From contig URMF01000002.1 of assembly GCA_900548855.1 (NCBI GenBank), positions 62,001 through 126,000 on the forward strand: a DNA stretch of 64,000 bases. The letters run 5' to 3'. The position numbers and the translations under genes were made by a program. The notes under the pieces were generated by a model, which made no database searches, was not told the DNA's origin, and worked only from the letters and a program-made list of their open reading frames with translations. The stretch is from an uncultured Eubacteriales bacterium. Lineage in GTDB: Bacteria > Bacillota > Clostridia > Lachnospirales > Lachnospiraceae. Below, piece after piece: positions 16,335-24,576 of the stretch. Numbering within the stretch: the stretch's first letter is position 1; each line of letters starts with the position of its first letter.

Positions 16335-18191
16335 TCAGGCAGTCTCTTCAAACTGGGAATTATACAGCTCTGCATAGAAGCCTCCCTTACGCATCAGTTC
16401 CTCATGATTGCCCTGCTCAATGATATCGCCTTCCTTCATGACAAGAATCAAATCTGCGTCACGGATTGTAGAAAGTCGGTGTGCAATAATAAAACTGGTC
16501 CGACCCTTCATCAGGTTATCCATAGCTTTTTGGATTCGGACTTCTGTTCTGGTATCCACAGAAGAGGTTGCCTCATCCAGAATCAGAAGCTTTTTATTGG
16601 CAAGAATGGCTCTTGCTATGGTAAGAAGCTGTTTCTGTCCCTGAGACACATTGGTTGCCTCCTCATTTAATTCCATCTCATAGCCCTCAGGCAGGGTCTG
16701 GATAAAATGATGTGCATGCGCCGCCCTCGCAGCTGCAATAACCTCCTCATCCGTGGCGTCCAGACGTCCATATCGGATATTTTCCATAATGGTGCCCTTA
16801 AAGAGCCATGTATCCTGCAACACCATTCCAAAGGAGTTCCGGATTTCACTCTTATCAAACTCCTTCACATTAATATCATCTATAAAAATATCACCGGAAT
16901 TCAAATCATAAAACCGCATTAGTAATTTCACAAGGGTTGTTTTTCCCGCCCCGGTAGGACCTACAATGGCAATCTTCTGTCCTTCTTTTACCCTGGCAGA
17001 AAAATCCTTTAAGATAATCTTGTCTGGATAATAGCCAAAGCATACATGGGAAAATGTGATGTTTCCTTTTATATCCCCAATATTCTTATCCGTATGCTTA
17101 GCAGCTTCCATAACCTCTTCTTCCTCATCCAAAAAAGTAAAGACTCTCTCTGCGGCTGCCATCGTAGACTGCATCATATTGGAAACCTGCGCTACCTGCT
17201 GGATAGGCTGTGTAAACTGCTTTACATACTGGATAAAGGACTGAATATATCCAACCTCAATTGTACCTTTAATACTCAGATATCCTCCTAAAATTACAAC
17301 TCCCACATAGCCGAGATTCCCCACAAAAGCCATTACCGGCTGTGCCAGACCGGAAATAAACTGGGATTTCCATGCGGAATTATACAACTGGTCATTTGTC
17401 TGGTTAAACTCATCCAGCACCATTTCTTCTCTGGTAAAAAGCTTTACAACATTATGTCCACCAAAATTTTCCTCAATCTGCCCATTTACATCACCTAGAT
17501 AATTTTGCTGTGCCACGAAATACTTCTGGGAATGCTTAACAATTAACATAATCCCCACTGCTGATAACGGTAACAACAGCAATGCAACCAACGTCATTAA
17601 CGGCGAAATGCTAAGCATCATAATCAATATACCAATCAAGGTAGCTACCGAGGAAATCAGCTGGGTAACCGACTGGTTCAGACCCTGGGTCAGTGTATCC
17701 ACATCATTGGTAATTCGGGACAAAACATCTCCGATACTGTGTTTGTCGTAATAATTCATCGGCAGGCGGTTGATTTTTTCAGAAATTTCCTTTCTCATCT
17801 GGAATGCGATTTTTTGTACAATCCCACTCATAACAAAGCCCTGTACATATCCCATCAGCATGGATGCAAGATAAATACCAACAAGCAGCAGCACAATCTG
17901 CCCGATTTTCGTAAAATCAATGCCATTTCCACCCTGCAGCTTACTTACCAGACCGTTAAAAATCTCCGTGGTGGCTTTACCAAGCACCTTTGGTCCCACA
18001 ATACTAAATACAGTAGAACCAATTGTAAAAATAGCAACCACAATCAAAGCTGCATGATATTTGGAAATATAGGAAACCAGTTTTTTCAAGGTTCCCTTAA
18101 AGTCCTTTGCCTTTTCTGCCGGAGTGCCTATTCCATGACCCGGTCCTCTCCGTCTCGTCTGTCTTTTTGTCTTAAATCTTTCATCTGCCAT
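16335..18191 (-). CDS. ABC exporter half-transporter, catalytically complete NBD (second pair)
   Basis: 618 residues: basic N-terminal tail (about 1-30), six-helix membrane domain, and NBD with Walker A GPTGAGKTT, signature VSQGQKQLL, Walker B LLILDEATSSVD with catalytic Glu, and switch IAHRLST. It partners with the half-transporter at 18248-20446, 56 bases upstream. Strongly paralogous to the gene at 1166-2944, including the SQGQ signature. Likely a multidrug or peptide exporter under the MarR repressor at 20503. Confidence 0.92.
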   Translation of the reverse strand: MADERFKTKRQTRRRGPGHGIGTPAEKAKDFKGTLKKLVSYISKYHAALIVVAIFTIGSTVFSIVGPKVLGKATTEIFNGLVSKLQGGNGIDFTKIGQIVLLLVGIYLASMLMGYVQGFVMSGIVQKIAFQMRKEISEKINRLPMNYYDKHSIGDVLSRITNDVDTLTQGLNQSVTQLISSVATLIGILIMMLSISPLMTLVALLLLPLSAVGIMLIVKHSQKYFVAQQNYLGDVNGQIEENFGGHNVVKLFTREEMVLDEFNQTNDQLYNSAWKSQFISGLAQPVMAFVGNLGYVGVVILGGYLSIKGTIEVGYIQSFIQYVKQFTQPIQQVAQVSNMMQSTMAAAERVFTFLDEEEEVMEAAKHTDKNIGDIKGNITFSHVCFGYYPDKIILKDFSARVKEGQKIAIVGPTGAGKTTLVKLLMRFYDLNSGDIFIDDINVKEFDKSEIRNSFGMVLQDTWLFKGTIMENIRYGRLDATDEEVIAAARAAHAHHFIQTLPEGYEMELNEEATNVSQGQKQLLTIARAILANKKLLILDEATSSVDTRTEVRIQKAMDNLMKGRTSFIIAHRLSTIRDADLILVMKEGDIIEQGNHEELMRKGGFYAELYNSQFEETA

Positions 18192-18247
18192 ACAAGCACC
18201 CCATTCCTAATATAGAAATTATATGTTCCGTTAACTTCATAATCTTC

Positions 18248-20446
18248 TCACCTCATTGAGTCCAAATCATTCTGGGACAGCTGTGAAGCTGCAATCTGCT
18301 GGTAAACCTCATTATTTGCCATCAGCTCCTCATGGGTACCCTGGCCTACTATTTCACCATCCTCCAGCACCAGTATTTTATCTGCGTGTAAGATGGTACT
18401 GATTCTCTGGGCAACAATAATCACTGTGGAATTTTTCACTTTATCCTTTAATGCTCTTCTGAGTGCCACATCCGTCTTATAATCAAGCGCAGAGAAGCTG
18501 TCATCAAAAACATAAATTTTAGGCTTCTTTGCGATAGCTCTCGCAATGGCAAGACGCTGCTTCTGTCCGCCAGACACATTATTACCGCCTTGGGCAACCT
18601 CAGATTCATATTTCTTTGGTTTTTCATCAATAAATTCTACTGCCTGGGCAATGGCTGCCGCCTCCCTGACCGCATCCTCTGTGGCATCCACATTGCCAAA
18701 CCGGATATTGGATGCAATCGTACCGGAAAACAAAATTCCCTTTTGCGGAACAAAGCCAATCATTTTTCGCAGCTCCTTCATACGCATATCCCGGATATCC
18801 ACATCATCAATTGTAATACTGCCCTCCGATACATCAAATAACCGCGGAATCAGGTTTACCAGTGTAGATTTACCACAGCCCGTGCTTCCAATAATCGCCG
18901 TAGTCTCTCCCGCCCGGGCAGTAAAACTTAAATTCTTTAAGGCATACTCCTTTGCATTCGGATACCCAAAGGACACATTGGAAAATGTTACATTGCCCTT
19001 ACAGTCTGACGAAAGCCGTTTTGTCTCTTCCTTATCCACAATCAGGGTTTCTGAATTAAGCACCTCATCAATACGGTCTGCTGCCACAGCTGCTCTCGGA
19101 AGCATAATGGACACCATGGAAATCATCAGAAAACTCATAACAATATACATGGCATAGGTTAAAAACGCCATCATTTCTCCCACCTGAATAGCCCCCATAT
19201 CAATCTTATGTGAACCCACCCAGACTATCAGAACACTGATACCATTCATGACAAACATCATGGTTGGCATCATAAGTGCCATGGTTCTGGAGGTAAACAA
19301 CTGCGTTTTCATCAGCCTTGTACTAGCATCATCAAAGCGTTTTTCTTCATACTTCTCTCTTCCAAATGCCCGTATTACGGAAAGTCCTGTTAAAATTTCC
19401 CTGGACACCAGATTCAGTCCATCCACTAATTTCTGCATAATCTGGAATTTCGGCATGGCAACTATCATCAATACAATAATAATCATAAATACTGCCAGCA
19501 CTGCCAGCACAATTATCCAAACCATGGAGGTGGTGGTATTCATTACCTTAAAAATTGCACCGATTCCCATAATCGGTGCAAATAATACGATACGGAATAC
19601 CATGGTCAAAACCATCTGAATCTGCTGCACATCATTTGTACAGCGCGTAATCAGTGATGAAGTGGAAAACTGGTTCATCTCTGCATTGGAAAATCCCACA
19701 ACCTTATGAAACAGTCTGCCTCTGACATCCTTGGCGGTATATGCAGCAAGCCTTGAGGAGAGTAAGCCCACCAATATGCTCACCAGCATTATCAGCACTG
19801 CAAATCCCAGCATCCTTAACCCCATGCTCTTCAAATAATCCATCTGATAATCATCCATATCGATTCCGATATGCTTATACTCTGCTGTCACAAATTGAAT
19901 TCCCATAGCTTCTGCCATATAATCCGGATATTCCTCCATTTTCTCCCAGAAAGTGGAAATTAGCTGTGCCCATTGCTCCTGGGGCATCCCTTTTATAACC
20001 TGGAGAATATCCATATCCTGTATTGCTCCTGTTGTTCCACCTATTGCTGCAAACATCTGCTGCTGTACTGCCTGCGCCTCTTCACTGTCTGCTGTAAACA
20101 GATACAGCATCAGTTCCGGAACCAGCATACTATCCTCTAAATTCTCATATTCCTGCTCTTCAAGACTTTTCAGATTCACCTCATAGACATCTTTATTCTT
20201 CCTATAGGCGTTTTCTACCACAGACAATTCTTCCTCTGTCAGAAATAATGTAAGCCTTTCAAATGTATCCTCCGATATTTTTTCCGGAATCGGATACTCT
20301 ACTCCCTTATTCTGAATGCCTACATCCACAATATCAGAAGTATACCCCGGCAATGTCAGTTCACAATATACCTGCACAAATAACAGTGCCAGAATGACCA
20401 ACATAATATACCAGAGCTGTTTTGCATATTTCAGTACCTTAAACAT
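18248..20446 (-). CDS. ABC exporter half-transporter with extracellular insert, degenerate NBD (second pair)
   Basis: 732 residues from the ATG at 20446 (MFKVLKYAKQLW), preceded by AAAGGGG; the longer frame from 20476 lacks a site. After the first membrane helix a large insertion of roughly 140 residues, rich in Glu, Gln and Met (about 50-190), should face outward before helix two. The NBD has Walker A GSTGCGKST and signature VSGGQKQRL, but Walker B YVFDDSFSALD has Asp for the catalytic Glu and the switch His is Gln (VAQRIST). It is thus the noncatalytic half, as in the first exporter pair. The insert is absent from the first pair and may bind ligand or a partner. Confidence 0.9.
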   Translation of the reverse strand: MFKVLKYAKQLWYIMLVILALLFVQVYCELTLPGYTSDIVDVGIQNKGVEYPIPEKISEDTFERLTLFLTEEELSVVENAYRKNKDVYEVNLKSLEEQEYENLEDSMLVPELMLYLFTADSEEAQAVQQQMFAAIGGTTGAIQDMDILQVIKGMPQEQWAQLISTFWEKMEEYPDYMAEAMGIQFVTAEYKHIGIDMDDYQMDYLKSMGLRMLGFAVLIMLVSILVGLLSSRLAAYTAKDVRGRLFHKVVGFSNAEMNQFSTSSLITRCTNDVQQIQMVLTMVFRIVLFAPIMGIGAIFKVMNTTTSMVWIIVLAVLAVFMIIIVLMIVAMPKFQIMQKLVDGLNLVSREILTGLSVIRAFGREKYEEKRFDDASTRLMKTQLFTSRTMALMMPTMMFVMNGISVLIVWVGSHKIDMGAIQVGEMMAFLTYAMYIVMSFLMISMVSIMLPRAAVAADRIDEVLNSETLIVDKEETKRLSSDCKGNVTFSNVSFGYPNAKEYALKNLSFTARAGETTAIIGSTGCGKSTLVNLIPRLFDVSEGSITIDDVDIRDMRMKELRKMIGFVPQKGILFSGTIASNIRFGNVDATEDAVREAAAIAQAVEFIDEKPKKYESEVAQGGNNVSGGQKQRLAIARAIAKKPKIYVFDDSFSALDYKTDVALRRALKDKVKNSTVIIVAQRISTILHADKILVLEDGEIVGQGTHEELMANNEVYQQIAASQLSQNDLDSMR

Positions 20447-20502
20447 TTTAGCTGCCCCTTTCTGTATACGTCTCACAAGTAAGAGATACTTACTTTTTAT
20501 AG

Positions 20503-21048
20503 CTATCTTTCATCGCTGCTCTCCTGCTGTTCATTCACCACCTCATCCATAATCTCAAATGCCCGGTTCGCCAGCACCAGCAGCTGTTTCATATCTTCCC
20601 TGCCCATACGCTTCACCAGTTCCTCAATCCATGCACGCTTCTTTGCCTTAGCCTGTTCACAGATAACCTTTCCCTTCTCTGTTAATGTAATATACACGTT
20701 TCTTCGGTCAGTTTTGGAAGCATGCCTCTCAATCAGTCCTTTCTTTTCCAATATACTGACTTTTTTAGAAGCTGCTGACATAGACATATCGGTTGCCCTG
20801 ATAATCTCTCCAAGAGTAACTCCCTGCTCTTCCTTCTTCCCACTCACCAGCTCTTTTCCATTAGAAGAATTTTCTGTTCCCAATTTCTCACCCGAAAGAA
20901 GTCTTCCGTTTTTGGTATCCAGCATGGCAGAAATACTAATCAACATAAAAAATTCAACATTGGCTAACTCTCCATCTCCTCTGAATTTAAGCTTTGCCTG
21001 ATGAAACCTGTGTAATATTTTGTATACCTCTCTCGCTAATTCATTCAT
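20503..21048 (-). CDS. MarR-family repressor
   Basis: 181 residues from the ATG at 21048 (MNELAREVYKIL); a start at 21063 is possible. The winged-helix region reads TDMSMSAASKKVSILEKKG then an ASKTDRRN wing, typical of MarR proteins. Between the dimerisation helix and the DNA-binding domain there is an unusual, polar ~30-residue insert (NGRLLSGEKLG to KKEEQG). It is the first gene of an operon with the heterodimeric ABC exporter. A 23-bp palindrome overlaps the start of its own transcript (21103-21125), and the same palindrome lies before the YigZ/lipoprotein/RND operon, so it probably represses both. Confidence 0.88.
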   Translation of the reverse strand: MNELAREVYKILHRFHQAKLKFRGDGELANVEFFMLISISAMLDTKNGRLLSGEKLGTENSSNGKELVSGKKEEQGVTLGEIIRATDMSMSAASKKVSILEKKGLIERHASKTDRRNVYITLTEKGKVICEQAKAKKRAWIEELVKRMGREDMKQLLVLANRAFEIMDEVVNEQQESSDER

Positions 21049-21102
21049 CCTATCAATCCCCATTCATTAAACTCTATAAAGCTGCCTCATTTGCATTTAG
21101 CA

Positions 21103-21154
21103 AATAGTTTCCTTAGGCAAGTATTTATTATATGCAAATGAGAAATTTTGTCAA
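21103..21154 (-). promoter_or_regulatory. Promoter and MarR operator of the marR/ABC operon
   Basis: On the minus strand TTGACA (21149-21154), a 16-base spacer and TATAAT (21127-21132) are followed directly by a near-perfect 23-bp palindrome (21103-21125; half-sites AATAGTTTCC and GGCAAGTATT around a CTTAG-like centre). A larger CATTTGCAT/ATGCAAATG inverted repeat surrounds it. The architecture is repeated with identical spacing at 47908-47959. Confidence 0.75.
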
Positions 21155-21321
21155 CACATATATGGTACTTATTTTTTGAAGAAAGTGTGAACTTTCGTAT
21201 TTCAAAGCTTTTTCCAATCTAATCAAAATCTTCACCTACAGAACCTGCCACCGGAAGCTTCTTCCGGATGCATGGCAACTCAAAAAAGTTCACTGGACCT
21301 TTTTCTCATATGCTTGGCAAC
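21155..21321. other. Intergenic stretch between the marR promoter and the GGDEF terminator
   Basis: This is part of a 357-base gap. Besides the marR promoter and the GGDEF terminator at its ends it holds a small perfect hairpin, CCGGAAG-CTT-CTTCCGG near 21250-21266, and two GGCAAC words followed by A runs (near 21275 and 21315). I see no coding frame and no riboswitch I can name. Confidence 0.3.
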
Positions 21322-21376
21322 AAAAAAACAGAATTTATATAAAAGCAGGCATACGCCTATCTTTATATAAATTCTG
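21322..21376 (-). terminator. Rho-independent terminator of the GGDEF gene
   Basis: A 15-bp perfect stem (21329-21343 with 21362-21376), with a small GGCGTATGCC hairpin inside the loop, is followed on the minus strand by seven T residues. It lies 30 bases beyond the stop codon at 21406. Confidence 0.85.
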
Positions 21377-21405
21377 ACTTTCCCATATCATATAATCTTT
21401 TATCT

Positions 21406-23712
21406 TCACTTATAGATAACTTTCTTTTTATTCTTCTTTTCTTTGTAAAGGTCCGTATCGGCTGCATTCAAAATATGGTCAAGATTGGAATTCTCTTCAA
21501 TCACAAACTCACAGGTTCCTACACTCATATTGACATAATATGGCTTATCATTTTCATTCATTTTCTCAAGAATACCATGAATGCGCTCCTTCAATGTCTT
21601 TTCAAAATTATCATGGCTGACAATGGCAAAGGCGGCAAACTCATCCCCACCCATTCTTGCCACTACATCCGACTGGCGGAAAGCCCCCGTAAGGGCACGG
21701 GCAATGGTTTTCAAAGAATAGTCTCCCTCATCATGGCCAAACTCATCATTGACAATCTTTAGATTATCCATATCTGCATAAACTGCAATCGCTTTCTTGC
21801 CATAATTATTCTTATCATCCATAATCTTTTTAACCGTGTCAAGAAAACCTCTTCTGTTTGCAATCCCAGTTAATGGATCCTGATGACTCATGGCATCCAG
21901 TACCCTATTGTTCTCTTCCATTTTAGCAAGATTTTTCTCTAACTCCTGCTTAATTGCATTCTGTTTTTTCATAATCTCTATTACTTCAATGGAAACACTG
22001 ACCTGACAGGCAATCTGGGATGCATACCGAAAATCATCCAACCCTGATTCCGTCAGCATAATACCATACTGCTCCTCACCGGAAAACAATGGCATAACCA
22101 GCATATCACAGCGGCGGTCTTTCGGCATAATCTCGGAAGAGAAGACAGATTGCAACGGAAGCTCCCTCTGTTTGCCGTCAAACAGGTGAACCTCCTCTTT
22201 GTCATGATACGCCTTTATATATAAGGTATCTGGCTGCTTCCATTTATCCCCACTGGTATGTGTAAAGGCTTTTCCATAAGTAAAAATATAACCTGATGCA
22301 AAATCCATGCTTTGAAATTTACTAATGACAGAAGCATATTTTTTCTGCTCCGAAGAAGAAAACTGCAGCATATCTCTGGTTATATTGGTGAGAACAATTT
22401 CAAAAATCTTTACCTTCTCATCAGACACCATTTTCTGTTTGGTAACAGCAGTTAAAAGCTTCTGATTTGCAACTGACATTCTCTCCAACAGGCGCAGACG
22501 CTCTGCCTCAGACTTTATCTGTTCACTTACATAACCATATAGCATGTAATTCACAGAAAAGAACATATTCAAATCAATATATTCGTCCTTATAAACCTTG
22601 CTGAATTTGATATATTCTCTGGTAAATTCCGCTTCATCCAACTGTAATATGCCATTTTCATCCACAAGATGAAAATAATACTCAAAATATTCATCCAACA
22701 GCTTTTTCATAAGCAGAGTCTGGCTGTTTTCAAAAAAGTTGTTAAAGTATCTGCTAAATGTGTCATTTGACAGCCATTTCACAAAAGCATCATCATACTG
22801 CCCAACTTCACGAACCTGCTCCTGCTGAGAGTCCTGTAAATCATTACAGCCACAGGAATCTCTGACAATCAGCCGGGATTTTACATACTTATGGACATCC
22901 TTTCCAGCAATAATATTCCGGCACTCCAAAACTGCCAGATATGCCATTTCCTTCGTATCCGCCTTAACACTGGTGAGATGGGGCTCTAATAACATTGCTG
23001 TAGGACTGTCGTCAAAGCCCGTTATATAAATGTCCTTTCCAGGCTCAAGGTTCATCTTTCGCATAGCATTATATGCACCGGATGCCATCTGGTCATTGGC
23101 ACAGACAATTGCTTCCATATCCGGATGTCTTGTAATCAGCTCTTCTACAACCTGTTCTGAAAACTGGGAAAAATTGCCATATACAATCCAGTCCTCAGAA
23201 GCCTCAAGACCTTTGCTATGCATGGTTTCCTTAAAAACCTCTAACCGCTCAACAGCATCTAAACTGGTCATGGGACCACTGACAAAGCCTATTTTTGTAC
23301 AGTGATGGCAATCTATCAGATGACAGATAGCCTGATTAAGCCCTGCCTTATTATCCACTAAAATACTCGAATATCCCTCTTCTTCACCTGCCAGTAAAAT
23401 TACCGGAATATCCCCCAGCTGCTCTAAAAATTCTTTCTTACGCTTTGCATCTAAAAAAGAGGTGATTGTACCATATTCAATTATAATTGCATCAATTGAT
23501 TGGGAATCTACACACGAAAATAAGGTATTATATTGATACCGGTAGCAATTTGCATCCGTATCATCATACCTGGCATCAATAATACCTGCTGGCAGAATAA
23601 AGAGATTCGCATCTATTTCTTTTGCCCCCATTAATGCTCCCTCACACACAGCATAGGAAAATTCATTCTCAATCATAGCAACAAACAATGCAATATTCTT
23701 TCGTTTTTTCAT
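21406..23712 (-). CDS. Diguanylate cyclase with LacI-type ligand-binding sensor domain
   Basis: 768 residues from the ATG at 23712 (MKKRKNIALF), with GGAG nine bases upstream; upstream TTG and ATG codons are possible. Residues about 1-290 form a periplasmic-binding-protein fold of LacI/GalR-regulator type (EGALMGAKEID, ANDQMASGAYNAMRKM, DSPTAMLLEPHLTSV). There is no DNA-binding helix-turn-helix and no signal peptide, so it is a cytoplasmic sensor. A CGCND-type short motif and a long helical linker follow. The GGDEF domain is intact (MGGDEF), with the inhibitory RxxD site (RQSD) exactly five residues upstream. It should make c-di-GMP in response to a small ligand, with product inhibition. No EAL or PilZ gene is nearby. 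Confidence 0.88.
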   Translation of the reverse strand: MKKRKNIALFVAMIENEFSYAVCEGALMGAKEIDANLFILPAGIIDARYDDTDANCYRYQYNTLFSCVDSQSIDAIIIEYGTITSFLDAKRKKEFLEQLGDIPVILLAGEEEGYSSILVDNKAGLNQAICHLIDCHHCTKIGFVSGPMTSLDAVERLEVFKETMHSKGLEASEDWIVYGNFSQFSEQVVEELITRHPDMEAIVCANDQMASGAYNAMRKMNLEPGKDIYITGFDDSPTAMLLEPHLTSVKADTKEMAYLAVLECRNIIAGKDVHKYVKSRLIVRDSCGCNDLQDSQQEQVREVGQYDDAFVKWLSNDTFSRYFNNFFENSQTLLMKKLLDEYFEYYFHLVDENGILQLDEAEFTREYIKFSKVYKDEYIDLNMFFSVNYMLYGYVSEQIKSEAERLRLLERMSVANQKLLTAVTKQKMVSDEKVKIFEIVLTNITRDMLQFSSSEQKKYASVISKFQSMDFASGYIFTYGKAFTHTSGDKWKQPDTLYIKAYHDKEEVHLFDGKQRELPLQSVFSSEIMPKDRRCDMLVMPLFSGEEQYGIMLTESGLDDFRYASQIACQVSVSIEVIEIMKKQNAIKQELEKNLAKMEENNRVLDAMSHQDPLTGIANRRGFLDTVKKIMDDKNNYGKKAIAVYADMDNLKIVNDEFGHDEGDYSLKTIARALTGAFRQSDVVARMGGDEFAAFAIVSHDNFEKTLKERIHGILEKMNENDKPYYVNMSVGTCEFVIEENSNLDHILNAADTDLYKEKKNKKKVIYK

Positions 23713-23836
23713 TGTTTCCATCTCCAACCAGTTACGCTATCCCCATTTCCTTGTATCCATTCCAACACAATCTATAATCACACTTATTATATAATATTAT
23801 ACTGATAAAACCAAGTGAATTTTTATTTAGTCAGTC

Positions 23837-23875
23837 AAAAAAAACCTGCATTATCAAAAACAGGATAACACAGGT
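23837..23875 (-). terminator. Rho-independent terminator of the MMPL/TetR operon
   Basis: A 12-bp stem with a two-base mismatch (23844-23855 with 23864-23875) is followed on the minus strand by a run of T residues. It lies 30 bases after the TetR gene, the last gene of the operon. Confidence 0.75.
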
Positions 23876-23905
23876 CTTTTTCATATATATCACCATGAAA
23901 ATTTG

Positions 23906-24517
23906 TCAGGAACCGTCACGAATCTCAAAATTCTGTATCATTTGCCGGATAATAGGATATAATACTTCCTTCAGCTCTGGCAGTTCTATCGGCTGCTTGT
24001 AAAGAATCACATTATAGGCTGTAGAATTGACAAGCTCCACAATCATAAAAATCAGCACCTCCGGGTTGCGGAATTTCTTATCAGCCTCCTTAAACAGCTC
24101 CTCTACGAAATCCTCTGCATTTAACCCTTTATCAACAGACATACCGGCAATTGCATGCCGGAATATCCCCCAGCTCAGGTTCTTGGAAATAAAACGCAGC
24201 AACACCTTATTTTCACTGAGCTGGTTTAAAATATTATCCACCATAAAGATAATCTTTTCCTTAAATTCCGTTCTATCACTCTGCCGCAAAGCAATCTGCG
24301 CCTTCTCAAAAATCTGCGCTGCCTTTTTCCGGACCAGATAATCCCGGACCTCATACTTATCCTTAAAATACAGATAAAAGGTTCCCTTTGCAAGCTCCGC
24401 TTTTTTCATAATGTCTGAAATGGAGGTATCATTGATTCCCTTCTGGATAAACAATGCAAATGCAGAATTTACAATTGCATCTTTTTTCCGTCTTTTATTA
24501 TCTTCTAATTTACCCAT
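23906..24517 (-). CDS. TetR/AcrR-family repressor
   Basis: 203 residues from the ATG at 24517 (MGKLEDNKRRKK), with GGGGG seven bases upstream; the longer frame to 24580 is not supported. The N-terminal helix-turn-helix is standard (IVNSAFALFIQKGINDTSISDIMKKAELAKGTFYLYFKDK). The rest is a helical ligand-binding domain. It is the last gene of the operon with the MMPL transporter and the heptad-repeat protein. Two copies of a TGACC/GGTCA palindrome in the operon promoter (28760-28774 and 28802-28816) are probably its own operators, giving autorepression. Confidence 0.9.
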   Translation of the reverse strand: MGKLEDNKRRKKDAIVNSAFALFIQKGINDTSISDIMKKAELAKGTFYLYFKDKYEVRDYLVRKKAAQIFEKAQIALRQSDRTEFKEKIIFMVDNILNQLSENKVLLRFISKNLSWGIFRHAIAGMSVDKGLNAEDFVEELFKEADKKFRNPEVLIFMIVELVNSTAYNVILYKQPIELPELKEVLYPIIRQMIQNFEIRDGS

Positions 24518-24576
24518 ATCACTACCCCCTTCTTCCAAAATATAGCATATCCGGAATGATTTTGTCCATCCGAAAA

